From Clostridium sp. CAG:221 (lineage in GTDB: Bacteria > Bacillota > Clostridia > Clostridiales > Clostridiaceae): a DNA stretch of 64,000 bases. The notes beneath the pieces are model-generated. The model was not told the DNA's origin and searched no databases. It saw nothing but the letters and a program-made list of their open reading frames with translations. Position 1 is the first letter of the stretch. Every line of letters begins with the position of its first letter. The stretch covers positions 42,274 to 106,273 of the forward strand of contig FR883405.1 of assembly GCA_000435835.1 (NCBI GenBank), read 5' to 3'. Shown one piece after another: positions 1 through 10,040 of the stretch. A program made the translations under genes and the position numbers.

Positions 1-2463
1 GAAATAATGGGAACTGTATTAAATGAAAAGCCAGAAGAAGTTAATATCAAGGTAGAAATATCTGATGAAGATGCTGAAAATATTGGAACAGTATCAGTAA
101 TTGCTAATGGTGGAAAAGTAGTAGATTCTAAGAAATTAGATTCAAATAAGGGGACAGTTGAATTTAACTTATCACCAGATTATTCATACTATTTCATTAG
201 AGTAGATCAAGAAGATAAAGACATTGCAGTAACTGCACCAGTATGGATAGATGAAGTTGAAAAGGCTGGAATAGCACAAACTACAACAAGTACTACAATG
301 CCAATTAAAGGTGAAGAATTTGCTATTACATCAAACTTCTTCAACAATGAAAGTTCAGACTTAGAAGTTACTAATATCACTTATTCTATAGGTGGTAAAG
401 TAGTTCATGAAACAAGCAACTCATTTAAGGTTGATTCTTTAGGTACAGCAAATTATACATTTGATTATACTCATGGAAAAGCAGGTAACTTTAATATTGA
501 TGTAAAGGCTACAGCTGTAATCAATGGAGTAGAAAAAATTTATACTGATGTATTAAAGATTGATGTTAAGGATCCATCAGTGGTAAGCAGAGTTGTTGTA
601 GATGGAACACATTTTAATGATTATGTATCAGGATATTATGCAAATAACCTAGGTAATTTTACTACTATAGCTAATAAGGAAAATATTGCAGTTAACATAG
701 AAACAGAAAAAATAACAGATGAAATGTTAGAAAATACTGATTTATTAGTAATATCAGCTCCAGCAAAGAAAAGTTCAAATGCAAATGGTATAAGTTATCA
801 ACCACAAGAGTTCAGTGAAGAATTTATTGAAATGGTAAAAAGATATACTGATAATGGTGGTAGCTTAATAATATGTGGTATAGCTGATTATCAAGATGGT
901 ACTGGGGATTATGCAACTTCAACACAGTTAAATAAATTATTAGCAGGTATAGGAGCTACATCAAGAATTAATAATGATGAAGTTGTTGATGATGACAATA
1001 AAGTTAATAGCCAAAACTTTAGATTAGCATTTACAAACTTCAACATGGAAAATGAATTCTTAGCAGGTGTTGTTGATGGGCAAAAATATAGCTTCTACAA
1101 TGGATGTTCAGTTTCATTAGACGAGAAAGCTGTTGAAGAAGGAAAAGCTACTTGGCTTGTAAAGGGTCATGACACAACATATTCTATCGATTCAAATAAA
1201 AATACACCAGGTACTAGTGTAGCAAAAGGTGATGTTGTTGCTTTAGGTATGGAAAAGCTTAATGGTGGCGGAAATATGTTCATAGGAGGAACTATATTTA
1301 TTTCTGACTTTGAAGTACAAGCATCTTTAGATAACTACAATGATTTACAATATACAAATTACAATATAGCATTAAATATATTGGATTCAATTAATAGAGA
1401 AATAAATGTTTCACCAATTAAAGAAGCTCATAATGGGGAATTAGGAGATTTCTATTGTGTAGAAGGTTATGTAACAGCTGGTACTCAAGCAGGAAATGCT
1501 TTCTTTGATACAATTTATATCCAAGATAGTACTGGAGGTATTAATATATTCCCAGTTGCAGGTATCGATTTAAAACTTGGACAAAAAGTTAGAGTAACTG
1601 GTCTTGTTAGTGAATACGAAGGTGAAAAAGAAATAGATTTAGAAACAATAGAATTAATTGATGAAAGTATAAATCTAGTAGATCCAACTAAGCTTTCTAC
1701 AGGTGATGCAGCTAAGAAAGAAAATGAAGGATTATTAATTTCAGTAACTGGTAAGGTTGTTGAGATAGGTGAAAATAACAAAGAATACATGATTTTAAAT
1801 GATGGTTCAGGTGATATTAGAATATTCTTAAATGGATATGTTGGTGCTAGTGATGGCTCATTAAATGTTGGTGAATTCAGCAGTGATATCAAGCTAGGAG
1901 ACACAGTTACAGCAATAGGTCTTGGTTCAACAGATCCATTAGGAGCTAGATTAAGAGTAAGAGACTCAATTGAAGTTAAAAAAGTAGAAGAAGTAGTGAG
2001 TAATGAAGCAGTAAATAAAGTAATTGAACTAATTGAAGCAATTCCTGAAGAAGTTACTTTAGAATGCAAGGCTCAAGTTTCAGAAGCAAGAAAGGAATAT
2101 GATGTATTGACTGCGGAAGAAAAAGCATTAGTTACTAACTATGAAAAATTAACTAAAGCAGAAGCTGAAATTAAGAAACTAGAAGATGCTAATATTGGTG
2201 AAGACAACAATGATCATAACACAGGTAATGGCTCAGGTAATAACACTGTTGGAGGAAATACACAAAATGGAAGTCCAAATAATGGCTCTGGTAGCATAAC
2301 AGTTAATGGACAAAACGGACAAAATGTAAATAATGGAGATAATCCATCAGTAAGTATCCCTGTAACAGGTGGAACTGATACAACTTTTGTATGTCTATTT
2401 GGTTTATTAATTATATCTGCAGGAATAATAATAGTAGCTAAAAATAGAAAAAAAGAAGCTTAA
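1..2463 (+). CDS. Cell-wall-anchored multidomain surface protein, C-terminal part (5' end outside window)
   Basis: The frame is open to the left edge, and the ATG at base 7 has no visible ribosome site, so this is the C-terminal 820 or so residues of a longer protein. Visible parts: a stretch near residues 70-85 (YFIRVDQEDKDIAVTAPVW) like the end of PHP/CehA-type metallohydrolases; a GATase/DUF4350-like alpha-beta domain around 190-435; two OB-fold-like beta domains around 478-551 and 575-660; a helical FIVAR-like module around 662-730; a Gly/Asn linker; then IPVTGG, a hydrophobic helix and KNRKKEA. The tail is an LPXTG-like sorting signal with Ile in the first position, so the protein is probably attached to peptidoglycan by a sortase. 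The PHP assignment is inferred from the remnant and needs the upstream sequence. A hairpin terminator follows. Confidence 0.75.
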   Translation, partial: EIMGTVLNEKPEEVNIKVEISDEDAENIGTVSVIANGGKVVDSKKLDSNKGTVEFNLSPDYSYYFIRVDQEDKDIAVTAPVWIDEVEKAGIAQTTTSTTMPIKGEEFAITSNFFNNESSDLEVTNITYSIGGKVVHETSNSFKVDSLGTANYTFDYTHGKAGNFNIDVKATAVINGVEKIYTDVLKIDVKDPSVVSRVVVDGTHFNDYVSGYYANNLGNFTTIANKENIAVNIETEKITDEMLENTDLLVISAPAKKSSNANGISYQPQEFSEEFIEMVKRYTDNGGSLIICGIADYQDGTGDYATSTQLNKLLAGIGATSRINNDEVVDDDNKVNSQNFRLAFTNFNMENEFLAGVVDGQKYSFYNGCSVSLDEKAVEEGKATWLVKGHDTTYSIDSNKNTPGTSVAKGDVVALGMEKLNGGGNMFIGGTIFISDFEVQASLDNYNDLQYTNYNIALNILDSINREINVSPIKEAHNGELGDFYCVEGYVTAGTQAGNAFFDTIYIQDSTGGINIFPVAGIDLKLGQKVRVTGLVSEYEGEKEIDLETIELIDESINLVDPTKLSTGDAAKKENEGLLISVTGKVVEIGENNKEYMILNDGSGDIRIFLNGYVGASDGSLNVGEFSSDIKLGDTVTAIGLGSTDPLGARLRVRDSIEVKKVEEVVSNEAVNKVIELIEAIPEEVTLECKAQVSEARKEYDVLTAEEKALVTNYEKLTKAEAEIKKLEDANIGEDNNDHNTGNGSGNNTVGGNTQNGSPNNGSGSITVNGQNGQNVNNGDNPSVSIPVTGGTDTTFVCLFGLLIISAGIIIVAKNRKKEA

Positions 2464-2479
2464 AAAGCTTCTAAGTACC

Positions 2480-2513
2480 AAATAGCCCTTTAATATTAAG
2501 GGGCTATTTTTTT
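2480..2513. terminator. Intrinsic terminator, probably bidirectional
   Basis: AATAGCCCCTT-type stem closed by a short AT loop and followed by seven T; the left arm has matching A residues. It lies between the convergent surface-protein and ytaF-like genes, whose stop codons flank it. Confidence 0.8.
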
Positions 2514-3132
2514 AAAAGAAAAATTCAAATATACCCATAGCTATTATAATAACTGCAGAAATCAGTGGAGAATATTCACCAAAAATTTTAGATAAGTAAC
2601 GTGATCCAAGTTTTAATCCTATGATCATTGTAATTACGCTAAAAACAAAAGTTAAAATGGTGGTAAGAATTATGCTTATACCTGAAATACTAGCCCCAAT
2701 TCCTAAAGCAAGATTATTTATGCTTAATGATAATGCTAAGGTGATTGCTTCACTTATTTCAATGTTTCCAGAACCATCTATGTCGGCTGTTTTGTTAAAT
2801 TCAATTATTTGGTCGTAATCTAAAGAGTTAATAAATTCTACTGAGTTTTCCTCTGTATGTTTATGCTCTTTTTTATAATAATCCCAAATCATATATAGGC
2901 CAACTATTATTAGCAAGGTTGAACCTATATAATTGCAAATATCAGCGGGAATATAGTCACAAATAAGGCGTCCTAAACACATAGCAAGAAATGTTGTTAG
3001 TGTTACAATTATGGAAATTACTAAGTTAATAATGAATTTTATTCTAATTTGTTTTACTCCATAGGCAATGCCTATTATCAAACTGTCAATACTTGATGAA
3101 AAAGCGAGTAAAATAGAAGAAAGAATATGCAT
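2512..3132 (-). CDS. ytaF: Sporulation membrane protein YtaF-like (MntP/LysE-type transporter fold)
   Basis: A 206-residue protein with six predicted membrane segments in two similar halves, as in the MntP manganese exporter family. The loop between the halves (about residues 110-130) contains DIDGSGNIEISE, an EF-hand-like DxDxSG...E loop typical of YtaF, and the second half carries the conserved SxNNLALGIGAS stretch. YtaF proteins are sporulation-associated in Bacillus; the transported ion, if any, is not established. Start chosen at ATG 3132 with AAAGGAG seven bases upstream. The gene is monocistronic and convergent with the surface-protein gene. The alternative is a manganese efflux pump (MntP), less likely because of the loop. 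Confidence 0.75.
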   Translation of the reverse strand: MHILSSILLAFSSSIDSLIIGIAYGVKQIRIKFIINLVISIIVTLTTFLAMCLGRLICDYIPADICNYIGSTLLIIVGLYMIWDYYKKEHKHTEENSVEFINSLDYDQIIEFNKTADIDGSGNIEISEAITLALSLSINNLALGIGASISGISIILTTILTFVFSVITMIIGLKLGSRYLSKIFGEYSPLISAVIIIAMGIFEFFF

Positions 3133-3276
3133 TTTTATACTCCTTTAATTGGTATAATATCTAATATATTCGAAAAAACTAAAATTAGTTACTTTAATCT
3201 TTGGTGACATGTAGAAATACATTACTATATATGATAATATACAAATAATAGAAAGATAAGGTAAGGGAGGTATAAT

Positions 3277-4743
3277 ATGAATATAAGGATTAAAAATATA
3301 GATTCCGGTGAATTAAAAGGTACTATAATTCCTATTTTTGAAAATAAAATCAGTAAGCTATCAGGAGATGATGATATTTTAAAATCTATTCCTTTTGAGG
3401 GAAAAGCTGATGAAGTATTTTATACAACATACTTAGATAAGGGATTAAAATATAGAATTTATGTAGGATTAGGAAAAGAAGAACAGTTAAATGGAGAGGT
3501 ATTAAGAAATGCTATTGCTAGAGGCATTAAGCAAACTAAAGCTCTTAAGCTTAATAGTTTTGCAATAGAAGTTTTTGAAAGCAATAAGATATGCCTTCCA
3601 GGTATTATAAAATGTATAACAGAAGCTTCTGCAATGACATTATATTCTTTTGATAAATATAAGAGCAAAAAAAGTAATTACAATCCTAAAATATATATTA
3701 CAAATGTAGATGAAGGAAAGCTTGTAAAAGCTAATAAAGTATTAAATGAAACTTTAAATATTGTAAGTAGTATTAATATGGCTAAAGATTTAGTAAATGA
3801 GCCAGCTAACGTAATATATCCAGAAATACTTGCCAATGAAGTGGTTAAGATAGGTGCTGAAAGTGGCTTTGAAGTGGAAGTAATTCATGAAGAAAAATGT
3901 AGAGATATGGGAATGCAGGCCTTTTTATCAGTGGCAAAGGGATCTGTTCATTCACCTAAACTTATTGTTATGAGATATATGGGTGATGAAGGTAATAAGG
4001 AAGTGTTGGGCTTAGTAGGTAAAGGGCTTACTTATGATTCAGGTGGATTTTCCTTAAAGCCTCCTACAGGTATGATTGATATGAAGGAAGATATGGCTGG
4101 TGCAGCAGCAGTAATTGGAACAATGAGTGCTATAGCTAAAAATAAGCTTAAGAAAAATGTGGTGGCAGTGGTGGCTGCTTGTGAAAATATATTATCTAGA
4201 GATGCCTTTAAGCCAGGTGACATCATAGGTTCTATGGCAGGGAAGACTATTGAAGTAAATAATACTGATGCAGAAGGAAGACTTACACTTATTGATGCTA
4301 TAACATATATAATTGAAAAGGAAGGAGCTGGCATGATAATTGATGTTGCCACTTTAACTGGTGCAGCAATTCATGCTTTAGGAAGATATACTACAGCGGT
4401 GGTTTCTAATAATGATCAGTTTTATGAAACTTTTATGGAAGCAACCAATGTTACAGATGAAAGCTTTTGGAGGTTACCAACCTTTGACCATTATAAGAAG
4501 CAGCTTAAGAGCAAAGTTGCAGATTTAAAGAATTCCGATAAAACTGGAGCTGGAACTATAACAGCTGCAATGTTCATTAAAGAGTTTGTGCAGGATAAGC
4601 CATGGATACATTTGGATATTGCTGGAACAGCATCTACTGAAAGCCCAATATCTGAGTATATGGGATGTGGAGCAACAGCAGTACCACTAAGGACATTATA
4701 CTATTTTATTAAAGGAATGCGAAAGGATCATATAGATAATTAA
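3277..4743 (+). CDS. pepA: Leucyl aminopeptidase (M17)
   Basis: A 488-residue cytosolic M17 aminopeptidase that removes N-terminal residues from peptides using two metal ions. The C-terminal catalytic domain has the signature NTDAEGRL at 329-336. Residues matching the E. coli PepA metal ligands are present: K249, D254, D272, D331 and E333; the catalytic pair corresponds to K261 and R335. The N-terminal 160 residues are the usual divergent macro-like domain. Start ATG is preceded by AAGGGAGG at good spacing. Single gene, followed by its own terminator. Confidence 0.93.
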   Translation: MNIRIKNIDSGELKGTIIPIFENKISKLSGDDDILKSIPFEGKADEVFYTTYLDKGLKYRIYVGLGKEEQLNGEVLRNAIARGIKQTKALKLNSFAIEVFESNKICLPGIIKCITEASAMTLYSFDKYKSKKSNYNPKIYITNVDEGKLVKANKVLNETLNIVSSINMAKDLVNEPANVIYPEILANEVVKIGAESGFEVEVIHEEKCRDMGMQAFLSVAKGSVHSPKLIVMRYMGDEGNKEVLGLVGKGLTYDSGGFSLKPPTGMIDMKEDMAGAAAVIGTMSAIAKNKLKKNVVAVVAACENILSRDAFKPGDIIGSMAGKTIEVNNTDAEGRLTLIDAITYIIEKEGAGMIIDVATLTGAAIHALGRYTTAVVSNNDQFYETFMEATNVTDESFWRLPTFDHYKKQLKSKVADLKNSDKTGAGTITAAMFIKEFVQDKPWIHLDIAGTASTESPISEYMGCGATAVPLRTLYYFIKGMRKDHIDN

Positions 4744-4744
4744 G

Positions 4745-4786
4745 AAATAAAAGATGTGTCAATTTTTTGATGCATCTTTTATTTTT
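4745..4786 (+). terminator. Intrinsic terminator of pepA
   Basis: 12-bp stem (AAATAAAAGATG and its complement) around a 16-base loop, starting just after the pepA stop codon, with a T-rich 3' side. Confidence 0.75.
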
Positions 4787-4848
4787 GACGGAACAAAATG
4801 GAATATGCTACTATCTAATTAATATAAAAGAAATAAAAGGAGAATATT

Positions 4849-5751
4849 ATGAGGAAAAGAATTATTGGACTGATTTTAATTTTTTCAATTATCATGGTAG
4901 GATGTACTTCTAAAACTAGTGAAAATTTAAGTTCAGCATCACAGGCATTAGAAATGGCTCAAAGTGATTCTAGTGTCAGTACAGAAATGTATGATATGGA
5001 TAGTGGAGCTACAGAGGAAAGTAGTGTCAATGGAGAGAAGCTTTTAGAACCAGAAAGGAAAATAATAAAGAGTAGTCAGTTATCCTTAGAAACAGCTAAA
5101 TTTAATGATGTTATTAATTCATTGGAAGATATGGTAAAAAGTTATGGCGGATATATTGCATCATCCAGTATAGATGCTGAGGGAATAAATAATAATTATC
5201 AATGTTTAAGATTTGCCAGTTATAAAATAAATGTACCTAGTGATAAGTTAGATGATTTTTTAGATGAAAGTAGTAAACTAGCAACGGTAAGAAATAAGAG
5301 CACCTCAGCGGAGGATATTACAGCTCAGTATTATGATAATGAAAGCAGATTAAAATCACTTCAAATACAGGAAGAAAGATATTTAGAGATATTAAAAACT
5401 GCCACTGAAGTTAAAGACATAATAGAAATTGAAAATGCCTTAACTGATGTAAGATATGAAATTGAAAATTTAACCACTTGTCTAAATAAAATAAGTAACT
5501 TAGTAGATATGGCTACTGTAAATATTAATATACAGGAAGTTTCGCAGGAAACAGTGGCACAATCAGTACCAAAGACATTAGGAGAAAAGATTAGTAGTTC
5601 CTTTGTTAATTCTTTAAAGAAAATAAAAGAATTCTCAATAAATACAGTTATTTTTATTATAGCAGCAATCCCTTATTTAATAATAATATCAATTTTTTTA
5701 GTATTAAGTTTAGGAATTTATAAAGCAATAAAAAATAAGAAAAGTAAATAA
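4849..5751 (+). CDS. DUF4349 lipoprotein with C-terminal membrane helix
   Basis: A 300-residue protein. The first 19 residues form a lipoprotein-like signal ending at Cys19 (IIMVGC; Met at -3 is unusual for a lipobox). After a Ser-rich linker comes the DUF4349 domain (about 65-240) with a central coiled-coil, then a hydrophobic helix near 265-290 and a basic tail. DUF4349 proteins are widespread envelope proteins without an assigned reaction. It may therefore be held in the membrane at both ends. Start ATG has AAAGGAG upstream. Monocistronic, with a strong terminator after it. Confidence 0.8.
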   Translation: MRKRIIGLILIFSIIMVGCTSKTSENLSSASQALEMAQSDSSVSTEMYDMDSGATEESSVNGEKLLEPERKIIKSSQLSLETAKFNDVINSLEDMVKSYGGYIASSSIDAEGINNNYQCLRFASYKINVPSDKLDDFLDESSKLATVRNKSTSAEDITAQYYDNESRLKSLQIQEERYLEILKTATEVKDIIEIENALTDVRYEIENLTTCLNKISNLVDMATVNINIQEVSQETVAQSVPKTLGEKISSSFVNSLKKIKEFSINTVIFIIAAIPYLIIISIFLVLSLGIYKAIKNKKSK

Positions 5752-5770
5752 GTAGTACAATTAATATGAA

Positions 5771-5801
5771 TTTAAGCCCAGCATAATTTGCTGGGCTTAA
5801 A
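5771..5801. terminator. Bidirectional intrinsic terminator
   Basis: Perfect 12-bp inverted repeat (TTTAAGCCCAGC and complement) with a 7-base loop between two convergent genes; A-rich on one side and T-rich on the other. Confidence 0.8.
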
Positions 5802-5806
5802 TAATT

Positions 5807-6046
5807 TTAGTAGTTGATTCCAGCAGCTTTGATGTTATTAACATCTCCTTGGCTACATGGTGTAACTCCATATGTCATATTACAATGAGGACATCTATCA
5901 ACTAATATTTCCATAGTAAAAGTTTGTCCACAAGAACAATTTATTTCGTAAGCGTTTCTTAATTTAAGATCAGCTTTTCCTTTACTTCTTACTAAATCTA
6001 CTACAGCTTTTCCGTCATTTCCTAAGTTTGAACATCCGCAACTCAT
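5807..6046 (-). CDS. Small cysteine-rich zinc-ribbon-like protein
   Basis: 79 residues from the internal ATG at 6046, chosen because GGAGGT lies seven bases upstream; a longer frame begins 13 codons earlier without such a site. It starts MSCGCSNLG and has two further Cys pairs (CSCG and CPHC), suggesting a bound metal. The function is not recognised. It sits alone between a lipoprotein gene and an AraC regulator, both separated by noncoding DNA. Confidence 0.65.
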   Translation of the reverse strand: MSCGCSNLGNDGKAVVDLVRSKGKADLKLRNAYEINCSCGQTFTMEILVDRCPHCNMTYGVTPCSQGDVNNIKAAGINY

Positions 6047-6128
6047 TTTAGTACCTCCAAATTTAAATGTATATTTATTTTGCACATTTAGTATAACCTA
6101 TGAAGGCATATTAAGGCAATATTAAAAT

Positions 6129-7010
6129 TTATATATTATCTCTAAATTCTCTTGGAGTAAGATGATATTTCCTTTTAAATAGCTTATTAAAATATGATAA
6201 ATTGTTAAAGCCACATTCTAAAGAAATATCTGTAATTGATGAAGAGGTGGATTTTAATAATTCAGCAGATTTTTCTAGTCTATAGTTATTAATATATTTT
6301 AAACAAGAAGTACCAGCATATTTTTTAAAGAATCTCATAAAATGATATTCGCTGAAATTACATAGCTTGGCAATTTCTTCAATGGACATATCTCTATTGA
6401 AATTTTCCTGTACATAATTAAGTACTGTTTTCATTTTATTTTGAATATAATCAGTAAGTTCATTGTGAGTATTTTCCTTATGAACATAGTTATATTTATA
6501 TAAATTTGCAAAAAGGGAGAATAGCATTGATTTTAGCTCTAATTCATAAGCAATATCTTTTTTATCATATGTGAATATTATATTTTTAATAATCGAATAA
6601 ATTTTTTCATAACCAGAACTTTCAGCATTGATTATTACAGGTAGTTTATAACTTTTATTTAATAATGGAGAGATATAATTTAATGAACATCCATCAGTAA
6701 GATGGCTTTTTAGCAAATCAAGACTAAAGATTATAGTTGTCCACTCCATTTGGTAACCACTGATTTTATTTATGGCATGAAGGCTTTCAGGAGAAATAAT
6801 AATAATATCACCTTCTTTTACTTGGTATGTAGTAAAATCTATTTTATATTCGGCTTTGCCTCTTAAAATTAAGGTCATTTCTATTTCTTTGTGCCAATGA
6901 AGAACTACGTGAGGAAAAGAGTCAGTTATTTCCCCTTTATAAGTGCTAAGTAAGATATTAAAATCTCCATGATTTTTATTTTCCTTTAAATTAAGTAAAT
7001 CTGAATTCAT
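6129..7010 (-). CDS. AraC-family transcriptional regulator
   Basis: 293 residues: an N-terminal cupin-like sensor domain (about 15-150) and a C-terminal AraC DNA-binding domain with two helix-turn-helix motifs (about 195-290; SIEEIAKLCNFSEYHFMRFF and ITDISLECGFNNLSYFNKLF). Such proteins usually sense a sugar or related small molecule. The start has TAGGAGG upstream. It is transcribed away from the sugar acetyltransferase and GH31 glucosidase genes over a 128-base gap, which makes those two genes its likely targets; this is inferred from position only. Confidence 0.88.
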   Translation of the reverse strand: MNSDLLNLKENKNHGDFNILLSTYKGEITDSFPHVVLHWHKEIEMTLILRGKAEYKIDFTTYQVKEGDIIIISPESLHAINKISGYQMEWTTIIFSLDLLKSHLTDGCSLNYISPLLNKSYKLPVIINAESSGYEKIYSIIKNIIFTYDKKDIAYELELKSMLFSLFANLYKYNYVHKENTHNELTDYIQNKMKTVLNYVQENFNRDMSIEEIAKLCNFSEYHFMRFFKKYAGTSCLKYINNYRLEKSAELLKSTSSSITDISLECGFNNLSYFNKLFKRKYHLTPREFRDNI

Positions 7011-7138
7011 AAATCCTCCTAGAGCAGTTTTGTTATATAAAAATGTAATTTTTAATGAAGTATTAACATAAAAACCGATGTATAATTACAGTAATATATT
7101 AATAATAACATAAATTGGTTATTAATGAGGAGCTAATT

Positions 7139-7696
7139 ATGAGAAGTGAGAAAGAAAAAATGATTAATGGCGAAATGTATTTATCAGCAGATGAAACTCT
7201 AGTAAATGAAAGAATAAACGCTAGAAGGCTTACTAGAATGTATAATAATACAATTGAGACTGAAATTGAAAGAAGAAGAGAAATATTAGAAGAACTTTTA
7301 GGACAAGTAGGAGAAAATATTTTTATTGAACCAACCTTTAAGTGTGATTATGGATATAACATTAAAGTAGGTGATAATTTTTATGCAAATTTTGATTGTG
7401 TAATATTAGATGTATGTCCAGTTAATATAGGAAAAAATGTATTTTTAGCACCAGGTGTTCATATTTATACAGCTACTCATCCCTTAGATGCAGAGGAAAG
7501 GTGTAGTGGCGCTGAATATGGAAAGCCAGTTACCATTGGTGATAATGTATGGCTAGGTGGAAGAAGTGTAATTACACCGGGTGTAACCATTGGAAATAAT
7601 GTAGTTGTAGCAGCAGGAGCTGTTGTTGTTAAGGATGTGCCAGATAATGTAGTGGTAGGAGGAAATCCTGCTAAAATAATAAAAGAAAATATATAA
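7139..7696 (+). CDS. Maltose/galactoside O-acetyltransferase family protein
   Basis: 185 residues from ATG 7139 (GAGGAG upstream; an earlier TTG at 7115 lacks a site). The N-terminal part, [14 protein letters not shown], is the typical Mac domain of maltose O-acetyltransferases. It is followed by left-handed beta-helix hexapeptide repeats and a C-terminal NPAKII tail. The likely catalytic His lies in YTATHPLD (about residue 115). The family transfers acetyl from acetyl-CoA to sugars. The glucosidase gene follows after 15 bases, so the two are probably co-transcribed. Confidence 0.88.
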   Translation: MRSEKEKMINGEMYLSADETLVNERINARRLTRMYNNTIETEIERRREILEELLGQVGENIFIEPTFKCDYGYNIKVGDNFYANFDCVILDVCPVNIGKNVFLAPGVHIYTATHPLDAEERCSGAEYGKPVTIGDNVWLGGRSVITPGVTIGNNVVVAAGAVVVKDVPDNVVVGGNPAKIIKENI

Positions 7697-7711
7697 GTAT
7701 ATGAGGGTATT

Positions 7712-9985
7712 ATGAGAGAAGAATTTGGAAAGTTATTAAATTATACTGTTGATGAAAATATAGTGAGCATTGCTTATGAAAAAAATGATGCATATGTAAA
7801 GGTTATTACTAAGAATATAGTAAATTTCTTCGTACCAAAGGTTTCTAAGGAAAGAAAATCTAAGGCTATAGAATATTTAGATAATAATATATGTAACTTT
7901 ACAGTGGAGAAAAAGGATAGCAGTATTAATATTATTACAGAAGCTCTTATAATAAAAATTTATGATGAATTTTTGATAGATATATATACCATAGATAATG
8001 AACTAATATGTTCAGATCATAGGGGAGATAGAAAGCCATTTTTAAGACGTAGTGGTGATTATACTTTGTTAGAAGATGAGGGACATGAATATGCTAAAGA
8101 AATAGAATATAAAGTATTTGTTAAAAAGTCTATGAATAAAGATACTTTATTTTACGGGTTAGGAGAGAGAACAGGTTCCTTAAACAAACGTGGATATCAT
8201 TATAAGAATTGGAATACAGATAATTCAGCACCACATGCAGAAACATTTGAAGCTTTGTATAAATCAATTCCATTTTTAATAGCATTAGAAAAAGGAAATG
8301 CTTATGGAATATTCTTTGATAATCATTTTGAAACTCATTTTGATATGGGAAAGGAAAATAGCAACTATTATTACTTTTCAGCAGTAGATGGTAATATTGA
8401 TTACTATTTCATTAATGGGCCACAAATTAAGGAAGTAGTGGAAATGTACACATATCTTACAGGAAGAACACCGCTTCCTGCAATTTGGACTTTAGGATAT
8501 GCTCAAAGCAGATGGACATATGCCAATGAAGAAAGAGTGATGGAAATTGCTGATAGCTTTAGAGAAAAGGGTATTCCTTGTGATACTATATATTTAGATA
8601 TTGGTTACATGGATAGATATAAAGTTTTTACTTGGAATGAGAAGAGATTTAGTAATCCACAGGAAATAATGGAAAAGTTAAAGGAAAAAGGGTTTAAAGT
8701 AGTAACAATTGTAGATCCAGGAGTTAAGAAGGAAAAAGGATATACTATATATGATGAAGGTCTTAAAAATGGATATTTTGCCACTGATAAGGATGGAGTA
8801 GTTTATGTAAATAAAGTATGGCCTGGTGATGCAGTTTATCCTGATTTTATGAATAGCGCTGTAAGAAATTGGTGGGGAAATAATCAAAAGATTATGCTAG
8901 ATTCAGGTATATCAGGTATTTGGAATGATATGAATGAACCTGCAAGCTTTAATGGGCCATTACCAGATGATGTGATGTTTAATGATGATGGAACTCCTAT
9001 GATGCATAAAGAGGCTCATAATATTTATGGACATATGATGGCTAAGGCCACATATGAAGGTTTAAAGAAAGCTACAGGAAAAAGGCCATTTGTTGTAACT
9101 CGTGCATGCTATTCTGGTACACAAAAATATTCAACTGTATGGACAGGGGATAATCAAAGTACTTGGGAACATCTTAGAATGTCACTACCAATGCTTATGA
9201 ATTTAGGATTAAGTGGATTAGCATATTGCGGTACTGATGTAGGTGGATTTGGTTTTGATTGTACTGGAGAGTTATTAAGCAGATGGGTGCAAGTAGGTGC
9301 ATTTACACCATTTTTTAGAAATCATACTTCACTGGTAACTAGGGACCAGGAGCCTTGGGCTTTTGATGAGGAGACAGAAGAAATAAATAGGAAATATATC
9401 AAATTAAGATATAAGTTTATTCCATATTTATATGATGCTTATAGAAAATGTGAGCTTGATGGTACTCCAATACTTAAGCCATTATTATATAATTATCAAG
9501 ATGATAAAAACACTTATGAAATAAATGATGAGTTTTTATTTGGGGATAATATTTTAGTAGCACCTGTAGTAGAAGCTGGCGCTAGAAAGAGGCTAGTATA
9601 TTTGCCTGAAGGAGATAGTTGGATAGATTATTGGACTAAGGAGGAATTTACTGGTGGTCAGTATATCATAAAAGATGCCCCATTAGATACATGTCCTATT
9701 TATATAAAAGCTGGTTCTATAATTCCTATCATGGAAGAAATGAATTATATAGGGGAAAAAGAAAATAAGGTACTTCATTTAGAAATTTATAGTTCTAAAA
9801 ATGGAGAAGGACATATGAAATATACTCATTACTGTGATGATGGTGAAAGCTTTAATTATAGAGATGGAGAATATAATGAATATAGGATAGAAGCGTCTAT
9901 GGAAGAGGAAGTGAAGGTAAAAATTAACCTTATCCATGATGGATATAATAAAAAATATGAAAGCTATGACTATAAAGTATTTTAA
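7712..9985 (+). CDS. GH31 alpha-glucosidase
   Basis: 757 residues. The N-terminal beta-sandwich (1-240) is followed by a (beta/alpha)8 barrel with WNDMNEP at 404-410, placing the nucleophile at D406, and WTGDN at 477-481 with D480 as acid/base. C-terminal beta domains follow. There is no signal peptide, so it acts in the cytosol on imported oligosaccharides. GAGGG precedes the ATG. The neighbouring acetyltransferase and divergent AraC gene suggest an inducible alpha-glucoside utilisation cluster. The exact linkage preference (maltose, isomaltose, sulfo-sugar and others) cannot be read from motifs alone. Confidence 0.92.
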   Translation: MREEFGKLLNYTVDENIVSIAYEKNDAYVKVITKNIVNFFVPKVSKERKSKAIEYLDNNICNFTVEKKDSSINIITEALIIKIYDEFLIDIYTIDNELICSDHRGDRKPFLRRSGDYTLLEDEGHEYAKEIEYKVFVKKSMNKDTLFYGLGERTGSLNKRGYHYKNWNTDNSAPHAETFEALYKSIPFLIALEKGNAYGIFFDNHFETHFDMGKENSNYYYFSAVDGNIDYYFINGPQIKEVVEMYTYLTGRTPLPAIWTLGYAQSRWTYANEERVMEIADSFREKGIPCDTIYLDIGYMDRYKVFTWNEKRFSNPQEIMEKLKEKGFKVVTIVDPGVKKEKGYTIYDEGLKNGYFATDKDGVVYVNKVWPGDAVYPDFMNSAVRNWWGNNQKIMLDSGISGIWNDMNEPASFNGPLPDDVMFNDDGTPMMHKEAHNIYGHMMAKATYEGLKKATGKRPFVVTRACYSGTQKYSTVWTGDNQSTWEHLRMSLPMLMNLGLSGLAYCGTDVGGFGFDCTGELLSRWVQVGAFTPFFRNHTSLVTRDQEPWAFDEETEEINRKYIKLRYKFIPYLYDAYRKCELDGTPILKPLLYNYQDDKNTYEINDEFLFGDNILVAPVVEAGARKRLVYLPEGDSWIDYWTKEEFTGGQYIIKDAPLDTCPIYIKAGSIIPIMEEMNYIGEKENKVLHLEIYSSKNGEGHMKYTHYCDDGESFNYRDGEYNEYRIEASMEEEVKVKINLIHDGYNKKYESYDYKVF

Positions 9986-9993
9986 CAAATTTG

Positions 9994-10026
9994 AAAATGG
10001 AGCCTCTCACTTCCAGGCTCCATTTT
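9994..10026. terminator. Bidirectional intrinsic terminator
   Basis: 12-bp stem (AAAATGGAGCCT and complement) with a 9-base loop and T-tract, between the convergent GH31 and M20 genes. Confidence 0.8.
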
Positions 10027-10040
10027 TATATAAAAAATTA

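Noticed and set aside
1515..2069. 184-codon minus-strand frame
   Set aside because: Lies wholly antisense to the surface-protein gene; Ser/Pro-rich shadow composition, no ribosome site.
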